Origin: Brachypterus glaber
Lineage: Eukaryota; Arthropoda; Insecta; Coleoptera; Kateretidae
DNA length: 64,000 nt
NCBI GenBank assembly: GCA_958510825.1
Contig: OY294048.1
Span: 35,057,026 to 35,121,025 of the forward strand
Reading direction: 5' to 3'
Below, in pieces: positions 1-10,058 of this stretch. The notes under the pieces are model-generated. The model did no database searches, was not told where the DNA came from, and was given only the letters and a program-made list of their open reading frames with translations. The first letter of the stretch is position 1. Every line of letters begins with the position of its first letter. The position numbers and the translations under genes were made by a program.

Positions 1-197
1 GGGCAGATTGAGATTTATTATAATCAAGTCGGACAAAAAAATGTTTATATAATTTGCAAATCATTTTAATGAAGATATAAAAAAACTACCCCTTAATTAA
101 CCACCCTTAAGTTACCACCTTAAAAAGTTAAATATCACCCTATGTATATTTTTAGATTTATATAAAGTTTTTATTTCTCTAATGGTCAATATTTGGG

Positions 198-220
198 TTA
201 CGTAATACTTGAACGTTCCC
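198..220 (-). repeat. Terminal end of a TIR element (family Q)
   Basis: Right-hand end of a TIR family whose terminus reads GGGAACGTTCAAGTATTACG on the minus strand. The same terminus occurs near 16463 (+), 32483 (+), 39923 (-) and, weakly, 62156 (-). The partner end of this copy would lie left of the window. Family not recognised. Confidence 0.5.
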
Positions 221-282
221 CAATGTTGAAAAAAAAAGCCCGAATTAACTCGGCTAAGCTGAAAAAAGCCAACTCACTGTCA

Positions 283-903
283 ACGAGTTAAGGTCGATTC
301 AGGCATAATTATCACTAACTACACTAAACTGAATTAGGAAATTAATAAAATTAAGAAACATAACCTCAAATTCTATAATTAATTTTCCGTGGTATGCAAC
401 AATTAAGATAAAGTATAAAATATAGCATAAAATAATGATAGAATCTTAAAATACACCCTATAAAAAGAAATTCTGAAATACACAAACTTTAGTGCAAAAT
501 TTTATAAACAATCGTTATCCAAGATAAAAATAAAAATGAAGATGGCGATACCTCTGTATTTTAAAAATTCGTATATTTTCAGTGTTAAGGAAAAACACAG
601 TAGTTACATAAGAAAATAAAAGGCACTTTTGGAGATAAGTTGGTTTTAAAGCACGATTTTTAGTCCCAACAACTGCAAATATAGTAATAATCTTCCTGCG
701 CAATAGATATTGTTTTTTTTTTACTTATTCAGTCGTATTTACACATGCTTATTATCTATTTGGCATTTACCTTATTGTTGCATACCACGGAAAATTTATT
801 ATAAAATTTAAGGTTATGTTTCTTAATTATCTTAATTTTTTTAATTTCTTAATCCAGTCTAGTGTAGTTAGTGATAATTATGCCTGAATCGACCTTTAAC
901 TCG
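283..903. repeat. Foldback element, arms of about 120 nt
   Basis: Bases 283-405 and 775-903 are inverted copies of each other: the left arm includes GGTCGATTCAGGCATAATTA and the right arm its complement. The inner part of the arms (TTTTCCGTGGTATGCA) and the interior recur at 28840-29285, so this is a dispersed family. A 62-codon open frame inside (515-703, minus) recurs in the second copy, but it has no recognisable domain and is best read as repeat sequence. Confidence 0.75.
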
Positions 904-1160
904 GGCGGGTGCGTTAAGGGGTTAAAAAATCGAAAGAACAAATATAAACAAATCGAGAAAAGAAAATTATATTTTTTATTTGATTTGTTTTTCTATTCTT
1001 GAATTGGCTGCAGTATTTTTTTAGTGTAGCCATATGATGGCGGTGTTTAGTGCTACCTTATAAAAATAAATATGAAGTCTTTATTTTAAATATTTTTAGA
1101 ACTTTACGTTGAATTAAAATAACAAACATCTTGAATAAACTAGTATTGATATTGCAAATA

Positions 1161-1216
1161 AACAAGCCATGAAGATATTTAATGCTTCGCATTTCATAGT
1201 ATACTCTTTACAGTGA
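1161..1216 (+). repeat. Rep-A terminus, diverged
   Basis: Begins CAAGCCATGAAGATAT and ends near TATACTCTTTACAGTGAA. This matches the conserved terminus of the dispersed Rep-A family that recurs about ten times in the window in both orientations. Confidence 0.6.
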
Positions 1217-1230
1217 AGAATTACACTTTT

Positions 1231-1326
1231 TTTGTTTAACCTCGTACTATTCTACTTAATTAAGCAACCTCTAAGTCCAGGACTTGTGGGGCTAGTAGTA
1301 GAGGGAACCACCGGCTTTAATTGACT
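1231..1326 (+). repeat. Dispersed repeat shared with 54369-54466
   Basis: Includes AACCTCGTACTATTCTACTT and AGTAGAGGGAACCACC. The same sequence occurs in the opposite orientation at 54369-54466. Two copies only are seen, and no ends can be defined. Confidence 0.55.
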
Positions 1327-2094
1327 ATTTGGGTAGTAAACTCGTCAAGTACGACGTGGTAGTCCACTACACCAATCCTCCCATGTTTTTACGAAATTGT
1401 AGCTTTTTGTATATTTTGATTTTTTAAAACCGTTCGACAAACTAATTTTTTCTTGAAGTATTGAATAGCCACGGAAAGAAAAGTCAACTTTAAAATAAAA
1501 CTCCTCGTTTTACGATGAAAATTGACTGAGTTATCACAGATTAAATATTTGGACCAATTTATTTAACAAAATTGGGACCCAAAATTGGTCTATTTTTTTT
1601 AGGTTAGGTTAACGCAAAGCTACTTTTCCGCAGCATAACTCTAAAACATAAAGCCTTACTTTTAATTTTTTTTTATTAAAATTAATCAAATTCTCCACAG
1701 TCGGCAGAATTTTGTCCAAAAAAAATCTGAATTTTCCCACTGTGCGGCGGGGTGATTTTTACCTGATATATTAAACTCCCTGATATTTCCCTGATTTATC
1801 TATTTTTTCCAGAGTATGGCGACCCTGATCAGCATGTAGAGCTATGTTGAGTATAATATATTTACACTGACGCAAATAACTAGTCTCTATCTCAATTGAA
1901 AGGTTTATTTATCAGCAACGTCATGACGCGTCAGTTTTCTAAGTTTTAAACTAACATTATTTTTTTACTTTTACTAAAAGCAGATTTTATAATATATTTT
2001 AAAATCAACTTTATTGCTTAATTATTGTTTTAACTATTTTTCTTCTGTACTAATAAAAATATGCTCCAATGGTTTTATTTTACGAGAAAATATT

Positions 2095-2637
2095 AGTTAG
2101 TTTTTTACCGGGTGATCTTAAATTTTAGGGATGAGTACGTTTATCTCGCTAAATATGCATCTTACGATAAAAATGTATATAACCAATATTGTTAAGGAAA
2201 TTTACAACAAGTTTTGTTTGGATCATTTTTTTATTATATTAATAACAATCGAGTTATTTTTTTACGGTTACAGTGGGCGGTGAAACTATAGTTGCGCCCT
2301 TTGTAACCGTACCAAAGTACCTATGAAAATTTATGATATATGAAACTTATAGAGAATTTCAAGAATACAAGTTTGATAATAACCACTTTTAACCTCCGAT
2401 GAATAATTTGGCCGAAAAATGGAAAAAACAATTTTGCCTCCAACATGGCTATTTTTAAATTAACTCGATTGTTATTAATATGTTAAAAAAATCATCCAAA
2501 TAAAAATTGTTGGAAATTTCCTCCTTAATAAAATTGGTTATATGCATTTTTTTCGTAAGATGCATATTAAGAAACACACACCTAAAATTCAAGATAGAGG
2601 ACAACCCTTAGGCAAATTACCCGGTGAAAAACTAACA
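2095..2637. repeat. Foldback element with ACCGGGTGAT-type ends
   Basis: The ends are inverted copies (GTTAGTTTTTTACCGGGT and its diverged complement at 2618-2637). The interior is also symmetric: matching copies of GCATCTTACGATAAAAATG and AACAATCGAGTTA lie on both sides. A second copy is at about 56100-56870. Sequence to about 2735 is also shared with that copy, so the true element may be longer. Confidence 0.7.
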
Positions 2638-2735
2638 GGAGTGTTCTGTAACCATCCACTACTACCCTTTAAAATATTAGCCCGTGTACATTTATTGCAA
2701 TTTACATTTATTATTTGACTGGACTATAATTGATT

Positions 2736-3180
2736 AATTGATTGACATCAACAATTAAAAAAAAAGTATTTATAAAACTTCAAAAAGCCAGAGAAAAACT
2801 CTAAAAATAACACATTATCTTTTTAAAAATTATCATGTTTCGCATTTTTAAGATACAGGTATGTAAATTGTTGAATATCATTTATTTATCAAAATTTTTA
2901 ACACCTTAGAATTAAAAAAAAAAAAAAACTTTTGATTAAAGTTCATTCCAGGCATTTTGACTCGGCTCAGTAATCATGTATTGTTCCGCAGGCGAATACT
3001 TTTATTTAAATTATAATTATTTTTAAAAAATTAAAAAAAAAGAGTTTTTTATGGATTTGCAAACCATTTTCAGCGCAGCAGGCAATTTTTTTAGAAATCT
3101 GAAGGACCAAATACTTTAAATTATTAAAAACAAAACAAAATAATATATAAGAAGAGAAAATTTTAATTTTAAACAAATTA
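2736..3180. other. AT-rich stretch, nothing recognised
   Basis: Low-complexity A/T runs. No open frame, structured repeat or RNA gene is seen here. Confidence 0.4.
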
Positions 3181-3535
3181 ATAAAAATATTAATTTATTA
3201 TTCCATCAATCTATTTTCTTAATCAGCGTGCAAAGTTCTCTTGATACTGAAGAGGGCCAGCAACCCGAAACTGTCTCTGTACGATGATTAGAAAATAGAT
3301 TGATGGAATAATAAATTAATATTTTTATAATTTTCTTTAAAATTAAAAATTTCTGTCTACGTCTAACCACACGTTAGTGGTACTATGTTCTTTAGGCACA
3401 CAAGTCTTCAACTTGCTACCATTTAAAGTCTCCAGACTAGGAGAGGTATGAGTAGTTGTCTACGTCTAGCAACAAGTCTACATCAATCTAATGACTATAT
3501 TTCTTTTGCGAATAAAGTCCAAACGTTTGGACTTT
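3181..3535 (+). mobile_element. Retrozyme-like or Penelope-LTR-like repeat with broken hammerhead (copy 1)
   Basis: A near-perfect inverted repeat of about 48 nt (3181-3231 against 3279-3328) encloses a hammerhead-like core: CTGAAGA at 3247-3253, a 3-bp stem II (3254-3256 with 3264-3266) and GAAA at 3267-3270. Compared with the copy at 63.7 kb, about 15 nt are missing right after GAAACTG. That gap removes stem III and the cleavage strand of stem I, so this copy should not cleave. The following 200 nt carry GTCTACGTCTA twice and end in a block (GTCTACATCAATCTAATG onward) that in the 63.7-kb copy lies upstream of the ribozyme. This suggests an original head-to-tail unit of roughly 315 nt. Confidence 0.65.
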
Positions 3536-3621
3536 TGGAAAAAGCCAACAAGTCGGCAGACTAGACACTTCCTTTATTTTAATCTGATTGAGACACTATT
3601 GGTTTTTTATGTAGAATTTAC

Positions 3622-4002
3622 CTGTTCCTTCAAATTCCCAGCTTGAACAAGCAATCCTTTCTAGCGTCTCGTTAAAATTTGTACATGATAAAAAATCAGA
3701 GTCGGAAACATTTCCTGATAGCACATTAAAAATATGGCAAACATTGTTGTCTGGCTGTGTACAATCTCTCCACTTTGTCGGACTAATATTAAGAAATTTT
3801 CTTGGCCTAGCACACCACATATCTCTTTTTACTGTGTATAAGGTGTCGGCGAAAATGTGCCATGTACAGGGGATGTTGAAAAGGGAAAGGAGGAAGGTTA
3901 GTTTAAGTTGCCATTTTCCGAATTCTCCTATTGCTTTGGAGATTATGTCTTCCTCTTCTTCTTTATCATCTAACTGCTTTTTCTTTTCATCATCAGGCAT
4001 AT
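3622..4002 (-). CDS. SLC22 (organic cation transporter-like) gene, N-terminal coding exon
   Basis: The exon encodes the start of a major-facilitator-superfamily solute transporter of the SLC22 type. These proteins sit in the plasma membrane and move organic cations, anions or carnitine. Translation starts at 4000. Residues 1-30 are an acidic, charged cytosolic leader ending GEFGKWQ. Residues about 33-55 form the first membrane span. The following segment matches the large first extracellular loop: Cys at 63, 80, 88, 106 and 118, and Asn-glycosylation sites at N71, N97 and N110. Frame and signals fit an exon: a pyrimidine tract plus CAG ends at 4003, two bases before ATG, and CAG|GTAAAT gives a phase-1 donor after 3622. 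The remaining about 400 residues and 11 spans must lie in exons to the left, outside this window or unrecognised. Substrate cannot be told. Family call fairly sure; exact start moderately sure. Confidence 0.75.
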
Positions 4003-4263
4003 CTGAAAAAAAAAAGTAAAGTTAAGGTAAAATATATTCAAGTGATTCATAGGCGCCGACTTTTTCAAATTCCAGGGGCCCAAATTTCTTTGAAATTAAA
4101 AAATTACATAAAAGTTATGAATTTTCATTAATTGAAAAAAAAAAGAATATAAATATATTTAAACATTGTGATAATATTTAAAATATATAGAGAAAATACT
4201 AAATTTTAAGCCCCTACTCCATCGTAAAAAATTCGGTGCCAAATTTCAACTAAAAAAAATGAA

Positions 4264-4920
4264 ATATGGGCATTTCCCTGTTGATTCAGGCAATACTGAC
4301 TGCACGATTATTACGGATTTGACTGTAATTTGGTTTATGGGTTCTGTATGACACCAGAAAATATCCCCTAGAGAATTTTCTTCTTTTCTTTAAAAAATCC
4401 TAAATTGACTTTGAAGTTACATAACTCAAAAACGATTTGAGATATTTAAAAATTGTTTTCACCAGTTAAAAGAAGATCTATTTCTGCATATAAACCCAAA
4501 TTTTTAAATTCGATTAACTTTTGTTTAACAAAAGCTAAAACTCAAATTTTCTCAAAAAACCCAGCCCCATTTTTTTTTTAATTTTCAGGAAATGCTCATA
4601 ATGTATTTATTTTAAATTTTGTTTAGCTTTTAGTTATATGCAATAATATACCAATAACAGCCAATTTTCACCATTTCACCTGTTGAAATCAGTTTTTAAA
4701 TATCTCAAATCGTTTTTGAGTTATTAAACTTCAAATTCAATTTTTGTAAAAATTTACGATTTCTTAAAAAAACTAAAAAAATCAAATCTTACAAAGTAGG
4801 CCTTTTGGGAAAAAATGCTCTGGGGATCTTTTCTGGTATCATACAGAACCAATAAACCAAATTACAGTCAAATCCGTGACCATCGTGCAGTCAGGCAATC
4901 GACAGGGAAATGTCCATATG
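4264..4920. repeat. Foldback element, arms of about 200 nt
   Basis: The left end reads ATGGGCATTTCCCTGTTGAT and the right end its diverged complement. Deeper in, ACTCAAAAACGATTTGAGAT (about 4430) faces its complement near 4710, so the pairing is extensive. Non-coding. Target duplication not clear. Confidence 0.75.
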
Positions 4921-5205
4921 GGTTAGCCCACTTTATTTAAAAATTGGTTAAAAATTATATTTTTTATCAGACAAGATTAATTTTAATTGAATGTCAATAG
5001 TTTAAATATGTGCAAAAACATTGTTTGTGTGTAAATATTTGTAACAAATATAGTCATTTTCCCAACATTAGCTATTTAGGATAAACAGCTATTATAATAA
5101 GGATAATAATAATACATATATAGCCCCAAATATATCACTATATATAACCTCGGAAATAACACATTTAATAAACATTAATAAATTGTATATTCATGGTAAA
5201 TAGAC

Positions 5206-5487
5206 GCCAACCCCGGTAGCGCAATGGTTAGCGCCTTTGATTACGGATCCCGGGGTTGTGGGTTCGAGCCCCCCATAGAGCATGGATGTATAGTGGTGTA
5301 AATAGTCGGTAGATGGAACTACGAGGACTAACTGTAATGTGGGTTGCAGGTGAAACTGTAAACACATTTCAGGGTGGATGCGAGCTCTGTTGAGGACTGT
5401 GCTTCAGAGGGCACGTAAAGATGGCGGTCTCGTCAATTAGGCCATAGCAGCGAAAAACGACGTTAAACAGTATAAAATAAACAAACA
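5206..5487 (+). mobile_element. tRNA-derived SINE
   Basis: The head carries an internal RNA polymerase III promoter: an A-box-like segment (GTAGCGCAATGGTTAGCGC) and a B box (GGTTCGAGCCC) about 35 nt downstream, as in tRNA genes. The tRNA fold is degraded after the B box, and a 200-nt body follows, ending in an A-rich tail (ACAGTATAAAATAAACAAAC). The element is bounded by identical 13-bp direct repeats, ATGGTAAATAGAC at 5193-5205 and 5488-5500, which are target-site duplications. It would be transcribed by Pol III and mobilised by a LINE in trans. The parent tRNA was not identified. Confidence 0.85.
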
Positions 5488-5504
5488 ATGGTAAATAGAC
5501 AAAT

Positions 5505-7110
5505 AATAAAAAAAATTATTTTATTTATTTATTCATACGGGAAAGCCCCATTACAGTATAAATTTGACAATAATTACCTAAACTTAACCTATAAACTGAA
5601 ATTAATCATTATTGAAAGAAAATTATAATTTTACAACGAGCGGATTAAAGACTTAAAATTAAAAAAGCTTCCAAAAAACAGATTCAATTTATTATCATTA
5701 ATAAACTTCAAAGCAGTATTCAATGGTATTAAAGTGGCATAGTTGTATGACGAGTTAAAAAGAATGTATTTTGAACACCACGCAAAGTTCTACCAGAAAC
5801 TAAAAAATCAAGCATGCCCATTAGCTCAGGACAGACAATCAATCCATTTGCTAATTTATAAAGAAAACATACATTGGCTAAAAGCTTTCTTGATTCTAAC
5901 GTCTCTAGCTGGGTGATTCTATAGATTACCGAGTAATCATGATTCACTATAACAAGCCTAATTTTGTATGAAATTATTCTCAAAAATTTACGTTGAATTT
6001 TATCTAGTATTTCTTTATCTTGCTGGGTATAAGGAGACCCTATTAACGGACAGTATTCTAAATTTGACCTTATTAATGTTTTATATAAGGTAACAATGGT
6101 ATTTGTGGTTAACTCCATGCAATTTCTTGTAAGAAAACCCAACATTTTATATGCTTTTAACGATATATTCTTAATGTGCTCAGAAAAATTTAAGTTTTCA
6201 TTAAAAGTAATACCTAGATCTTTTACTGATTTCACGTAATTTAAGCGAGCACCATTAATCAGATAAGATGTATAAAATTCTTTGAAACCTCTAAAAAAAC
6301 TAATGTGACAGCACTTATCAATATTTAATTTTAAATTTTTTTTTAATTGACCATTCATATATGCTATTTATGTCCCATTGAAGCCTAAACCAATCTTCTA
6401 CCGAATTTATAATTAAAAAAAAAATTAAATAAGTCAGCAAATATTAAGCCTTCATTGAATTCCAAATAATTAATCATTTCATTGATGAATATATTAAATA
6501 GTAATGGAGCACAGCGCGAGCCTTGTGGAACACCGGATATAACTTCGATAAAAAAAGAAAAGACACCAAAAAGATACACACACTGTTGACGACCAATCAG
6601 AAAACTACTAAACCACTTAATTAATTTATCATCAAATCCAAAAATAGCTAACTTTAACAATAACAAGTTTATATCTACGGTGTCAAACGCCTTCGAAAAA
6701 TCTGTATATATTGCGTCTATTTTCCAACCCTTTTCTAAAGCTTTTACAATTTTTGACCTATAAATGGCCAGATTAGTCGAAGTCGAGTGACCAGAAAAGA
6801 AACCGTGTTGGTGTATAGTAAGTCTGGACTTGCAAAGCCACGTTAGTTGGTCACAAACTATACTATTGAGTAGCTTAGGGATAGCCGATTGCTTAGAGAT
6901 AGCCCTGTAATTTTTGATATCATTTCGTCTGCCGCTTTTAAAAATGGGCACAATATAGATTTTTTTCCAAATTTGTGGAAAAAGGCCGGTATCTAGACAC
7001 ATATTAAAGAGAATGCTTAAAGGAAAAGATAATGTGCATTTGCACTGTTTTAGCAACGCATTCGGTATACCATCAGGACCTGAAGAAAATTTGTTAGGAA
7101 TGCTTTCAAT
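5505..7110 (-). mobile_element. Truncated non-LTR retrotransposon (Jockey-like)
   Basis: On the minus strand, the remnant runs from a 5'-truncated reverse transcriptase region (near 7110) through a short 3' untranslated region to an A/T-rich tail with AATAAA-type signals at about 5505-5535. The tail lies right beside the SINE target duplication. Confidence 0.75.
5631..7110 (-). pseudogene. Reverse transcriptase of non-LTR retrotransposon, broken by frameshifts
   Basis: This is the C-terminal part of ORF2 of a LINE, which makes cDNA of the element RNA by target-primed reverse transcription. Upstream of the first long frame the sequence still reads as a GPDGIPN motif (about 7075). The first frame (7056-6385) shows NYRAIS, the catalytic YTDFSKAFD block (Asp at residue 119), GVPQGS (175-180) and FADL, where FADD is expected. 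A frameshift at about 6400 destroys the FADD box. The thumb region continues in another frame (6358-5729), with the typical LGITFNENLNFSEHI block and the LEYC..L segment. A second frameshift near 5733 separates the last about 30 residues, which end at a stop at 5631. No endonuclease or ORF1 is present. Clearly dead. Confidence 0.85.
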
Positions 7111-7929
7111 TTTTTTTTAAATATATCTGTCTCAGATATTTTTAAAAAAAATATATTAAATTTTAATAATGAAAATTAAACATTTGTTTACCAAAAATAA
7201 TCAGTATATTTGATTGTGTCCGGCATATTTAAGACAAAATAGGTGGTACGTTACAGGTAATTAATTAACATAATTACCACAATTAAACAATGTTTATTAG
7301 TTTGCTTAAACTGTGAGTACCTAAGTAATACATTTTTTATGATTAAAATTATATTTGCCAAGAATGTCGAGAAACGCCAAAAAATCAATAAAAAAAATCA
7401 AACATTTTTTACTAACGCAAGTAATCTCTTGGGGAAATTAAAAATAAAACGTGTATACTTAGATTTTTACGCATTTCAAAAATCTATATAAAAGACATTT
7501 TGTTTACTTTCAAATTTTCAAAAAGTGTAATTTTTAAAAACTGAGCTCACGAGAGACAAAACTCTAAAAGAACCTAAATACATATAAATTAATATTTAAT
7601 AAAACCACAAATAGTATATTATTCAACGAGCGTATAATAATTGCTTTATTTTAAATAGATAAACTCAATAATAACCCCCGCGTGGCTTTTACTTTATTGA
7701 GTGGATAATTATTTATTTTACCCACTCAACTGTCACTTGTCAAATTATTTTCTTGTAAATGTCATTAAAATTTTTAATAAAAATATGAATTCCTAAGCTA
7801 TTTATTGGATAAAACCTTAGGTAACTCATAGGTAAACCGATATTGCCCTCTCGAAAATTAACCTGCTTGGCTGACGCCTCGCAGGTTAATTTTCTCATGG
7901 ACAAGTAGTACTAGTACCATAAATAACTA
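7111..7929. other. Non-coding stretch with one GC-apex palindrome
   Basis: No gene is seen. Bases 7848-7890 form a hairpin: GAAAATTAACCTGC, a loop of about 15 nt, then GCAGGTTAATTTTC. The rest is AT-rich without recognisable features. Confidence 0.5.
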
Positions 7930-8347
7930 TTATTTTAAGTACTTTAGAATTGATACTTATTCTACCAATTTTCAAAGTAATTCCCCCAAAAACAAAAAAA
8001 GTTATAGGGTGTTAAATATTAAAAAAGCTATAATTTATAAAAAAAATTATTTAATTTTTTTTCGTTTTTCGCAAAAAGAAAATAAAAAATACATTGAAAG
8101 TTTTTTTTTATTATTGTTTTGTTTTTTTTTTTTCATTTTTTTTTTCGTTTTTCAAAATTTTTATTTTTTATTTTTTTTAATTTTTTTTTTCAAAATTTTT
8201 TTGTTTTCTCAAAAAAATAAAAAAATATCGAATTATTTTTTAAAGTTTTTTTAATTTTTTTTTAAGTATTTGGGAAAATGCAATTTACTGTGAAGAGTAT
8301 ATAATGGAATACGTAGCATTACATATCTTCATGGCTTGTTTTTTTAT
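7930..8347 (-). repeat. Rep-A copy, truncated
   Basis: Reads in reverse: the 'AGTAATTCCCCCAAAAAC' segment, a long run of T-rich low-complexity sequence, then the conserved terminus ending ATATCTTCATGGCTTGTTTT. The hairpin end is missing from this copy. Confidence 0.65.
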
Positions 8348-8483
8348 AATTTAATTTGTTCTTTTATTTAGACCACAATATGTTAAAAATTTTAAGCAGA
8401 TGTTTCAAGAAAAACTGTTTAAATAATATTTTTCCCATGAGAATTTACTAGATCTACCAAACATAACTAAACGTATTACGTTA

Positions 8484-8700
8484 TTATACTATTCGCAGCG
8501 CGTAGCGCTAGAATAGTATTATACGGTAGTTTCGAATTTCCCAAAATAGACAAAAAAACACCCTAGACAAATCTTGGATACAAATGTGTGACAGACGGAC
8601 AGACGGACAGACGGACAGACGGACAGACGGACAGACGGACAGACGGACAGACGGACGGATGAACGGACAGACGAACAGACCGGCAGATATACAGACATTT
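8484..8700 (-). repeat. Rep-A hairpin end with attached microsatellite
   Basis: Starts with a hairpin (ATACTATTC...GAATAGTAT around a GC-rich loop CAGCGCGTAGCGCT), followed by ACGGTAGTTTCGAATTT and then the ACAGACGG repeat. The same hairpin/TTTCGAATTT arrangement ends the copies at 34138-34755, 49107-49735 and 58182-59038. Confidence 0.65.
8590..8690. repeat. (ACAGACGG)n microsatellite
   Basis: About ten units of ACAGACGG, decaying at the right end. It occupies the place where other Rep-A copies have short GACAGACGGAC-like traces (about 34630, 39575, 49597). Confidence 0.9.
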
Positions 8701-8753
8701 TTAAAATTTCACTAAACTAATAAAAATTCTTAAATACAAATATATTTCATAAA

Positions 8754-10058
8754 AAAAAACAAGCCATAAAGATATTATGTTACGCATTCCATTATATACA
8801 CCTCTGGGACAGAATATATTTTTTTGTGTGCCTGTGCTATTTTTATTATGAGGATTAATCCTGCCTACAAATAAAATACAGATTATTATTTGCTAGCTTA
8901 AGACGTTCATAAGTTATCATGCCCACAAAATTTCTCGGACAGAACGACCGACAAAAATAAATCGACCGACCCATCGACCAAAAGATCGACCAATCACCGA
9001 CACTTTTTTTGCTGGAAAAATTTTAAAAATTTATTTTTTTTTATTTTTTTCTTTTGTGAAAAAACAAAAAAAAATATAGATTTTTTAATTTTTTAACTTT
9101 TTTCCATTGCATTGCACGTTAAAATAGGGTAAACTAAGTTTCATAATAAAAATCATACTGCAATACTGAAAGTTCTAAAATCCCTATGTTTTCGTGTTCA
9201 GGTTATTTGTTAAAAAAAAATGACAATAATTTACAGACAGTAAATGCAAAAAAAACAGGGCGCTCGCATACAGGAAAAGTTAGTAAATTTTAAAATATCC
9301 GAAAAGTTCAGGGAGCTTTTTAAAGAATTGCATTGAATAAAAACAATCATTGCAGCAAAAAATTGAAACAATTAAGAAATAAATAAAAAAATAAATAAAA
9401 AATGAAGTATTATATTCTTGGGATTTTTCTCAAACTAGAGGGGAGGGGGTTGACAAAAACCTTAATGTATGTAAAAAGTTTGTGAAAATTTTAAGAAATC
9501 TTACGGGGGAGGAGGATCAGAAATCGTTTAAGAACATATAAGTATGGGAAGAGGGGGCTAGTGTTAACAGGGGCAAGTATTAACAGTATATTTTTAGAAA
9601 ACCTACATGTACCAGACACTTCATATTTACATGGTACTTTTGTTTAATAGTATCCAAGCGACAAAACACCTAATTTGGTGCCAGAACTTCGTATGTGGTC
9701 TATACTTTTTTGTCATGTAATGTAAAAATTAGCTTTTAAGATTGTTTGATTGAATGAAAATTTAGTTTTAGATTAAAAAATATAAAATTGATATCAGTAT
9801 CTATATATTGTATGAATAATTTAATTGGATTTATTCCCTTATAATTATAATTATTCTAAATTTGTATTCAAACAATCTTAAGAGCAAATTTTTTAGATTA
9901 CATGAAAAAAAAATATTTATAAATAAGTTTTATTGGCCTAAAAGTGGGGCAAGTGTTAACTTTTGACATTTCTTTTTTTTAATTAATTTTACATAAAATC
10001 TGTAAAAGTTAAAAATTAAATAATAGCTGAAGGTTAAAAAGTACAAAAATTATTTTTT
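8754..10058. other. Non-coding stretch with Rep-A end and small foldback
   Basis: Holds a Rep-A terminus (8754-8800), a GACC/GACA-rich decayed microsatellite (8935-9003) and a foldback at 9714-9904. In the foldback CATGTAATGTAAAAATTAGC faces its diverged complement around an AT-rich centre. The motif GGGGCAAGTNTTAAC occurs directly at about 9570 and 9946, flanking it. No gene is seen. Confidence 0.5.

Larger units (their letters stand above)
904..2094. other. AT-rich non-coding stretch
   Basis: No gene is seen. It holds a Rep-A terminus (1161-1216), a repeat shared with 54369-54466 (1231-1326) and otherwise unremarkable AT-rich sequence. Confidence 0.5.

Noticed and set aside
515..703. 62-codon open frame conserved with 28974-29186 (minus strand)
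   Set aside because: Conservation is explained by the frames lying in two copies of the same foldback repeat. Lengths differ and no domain is recognised.
5206..5280. Functional tRNA gene
   Set aside because: A and B boxes are present, but the acceptor and anticodon stems do not form a canonical cloverleaf, and target duplications show a SINE.
8583..8690. CRISPR-like array
   Set aside because: Units are contiguous 8-bp repeats without spacers, so it is a microsatellite in a eukaryotic element.
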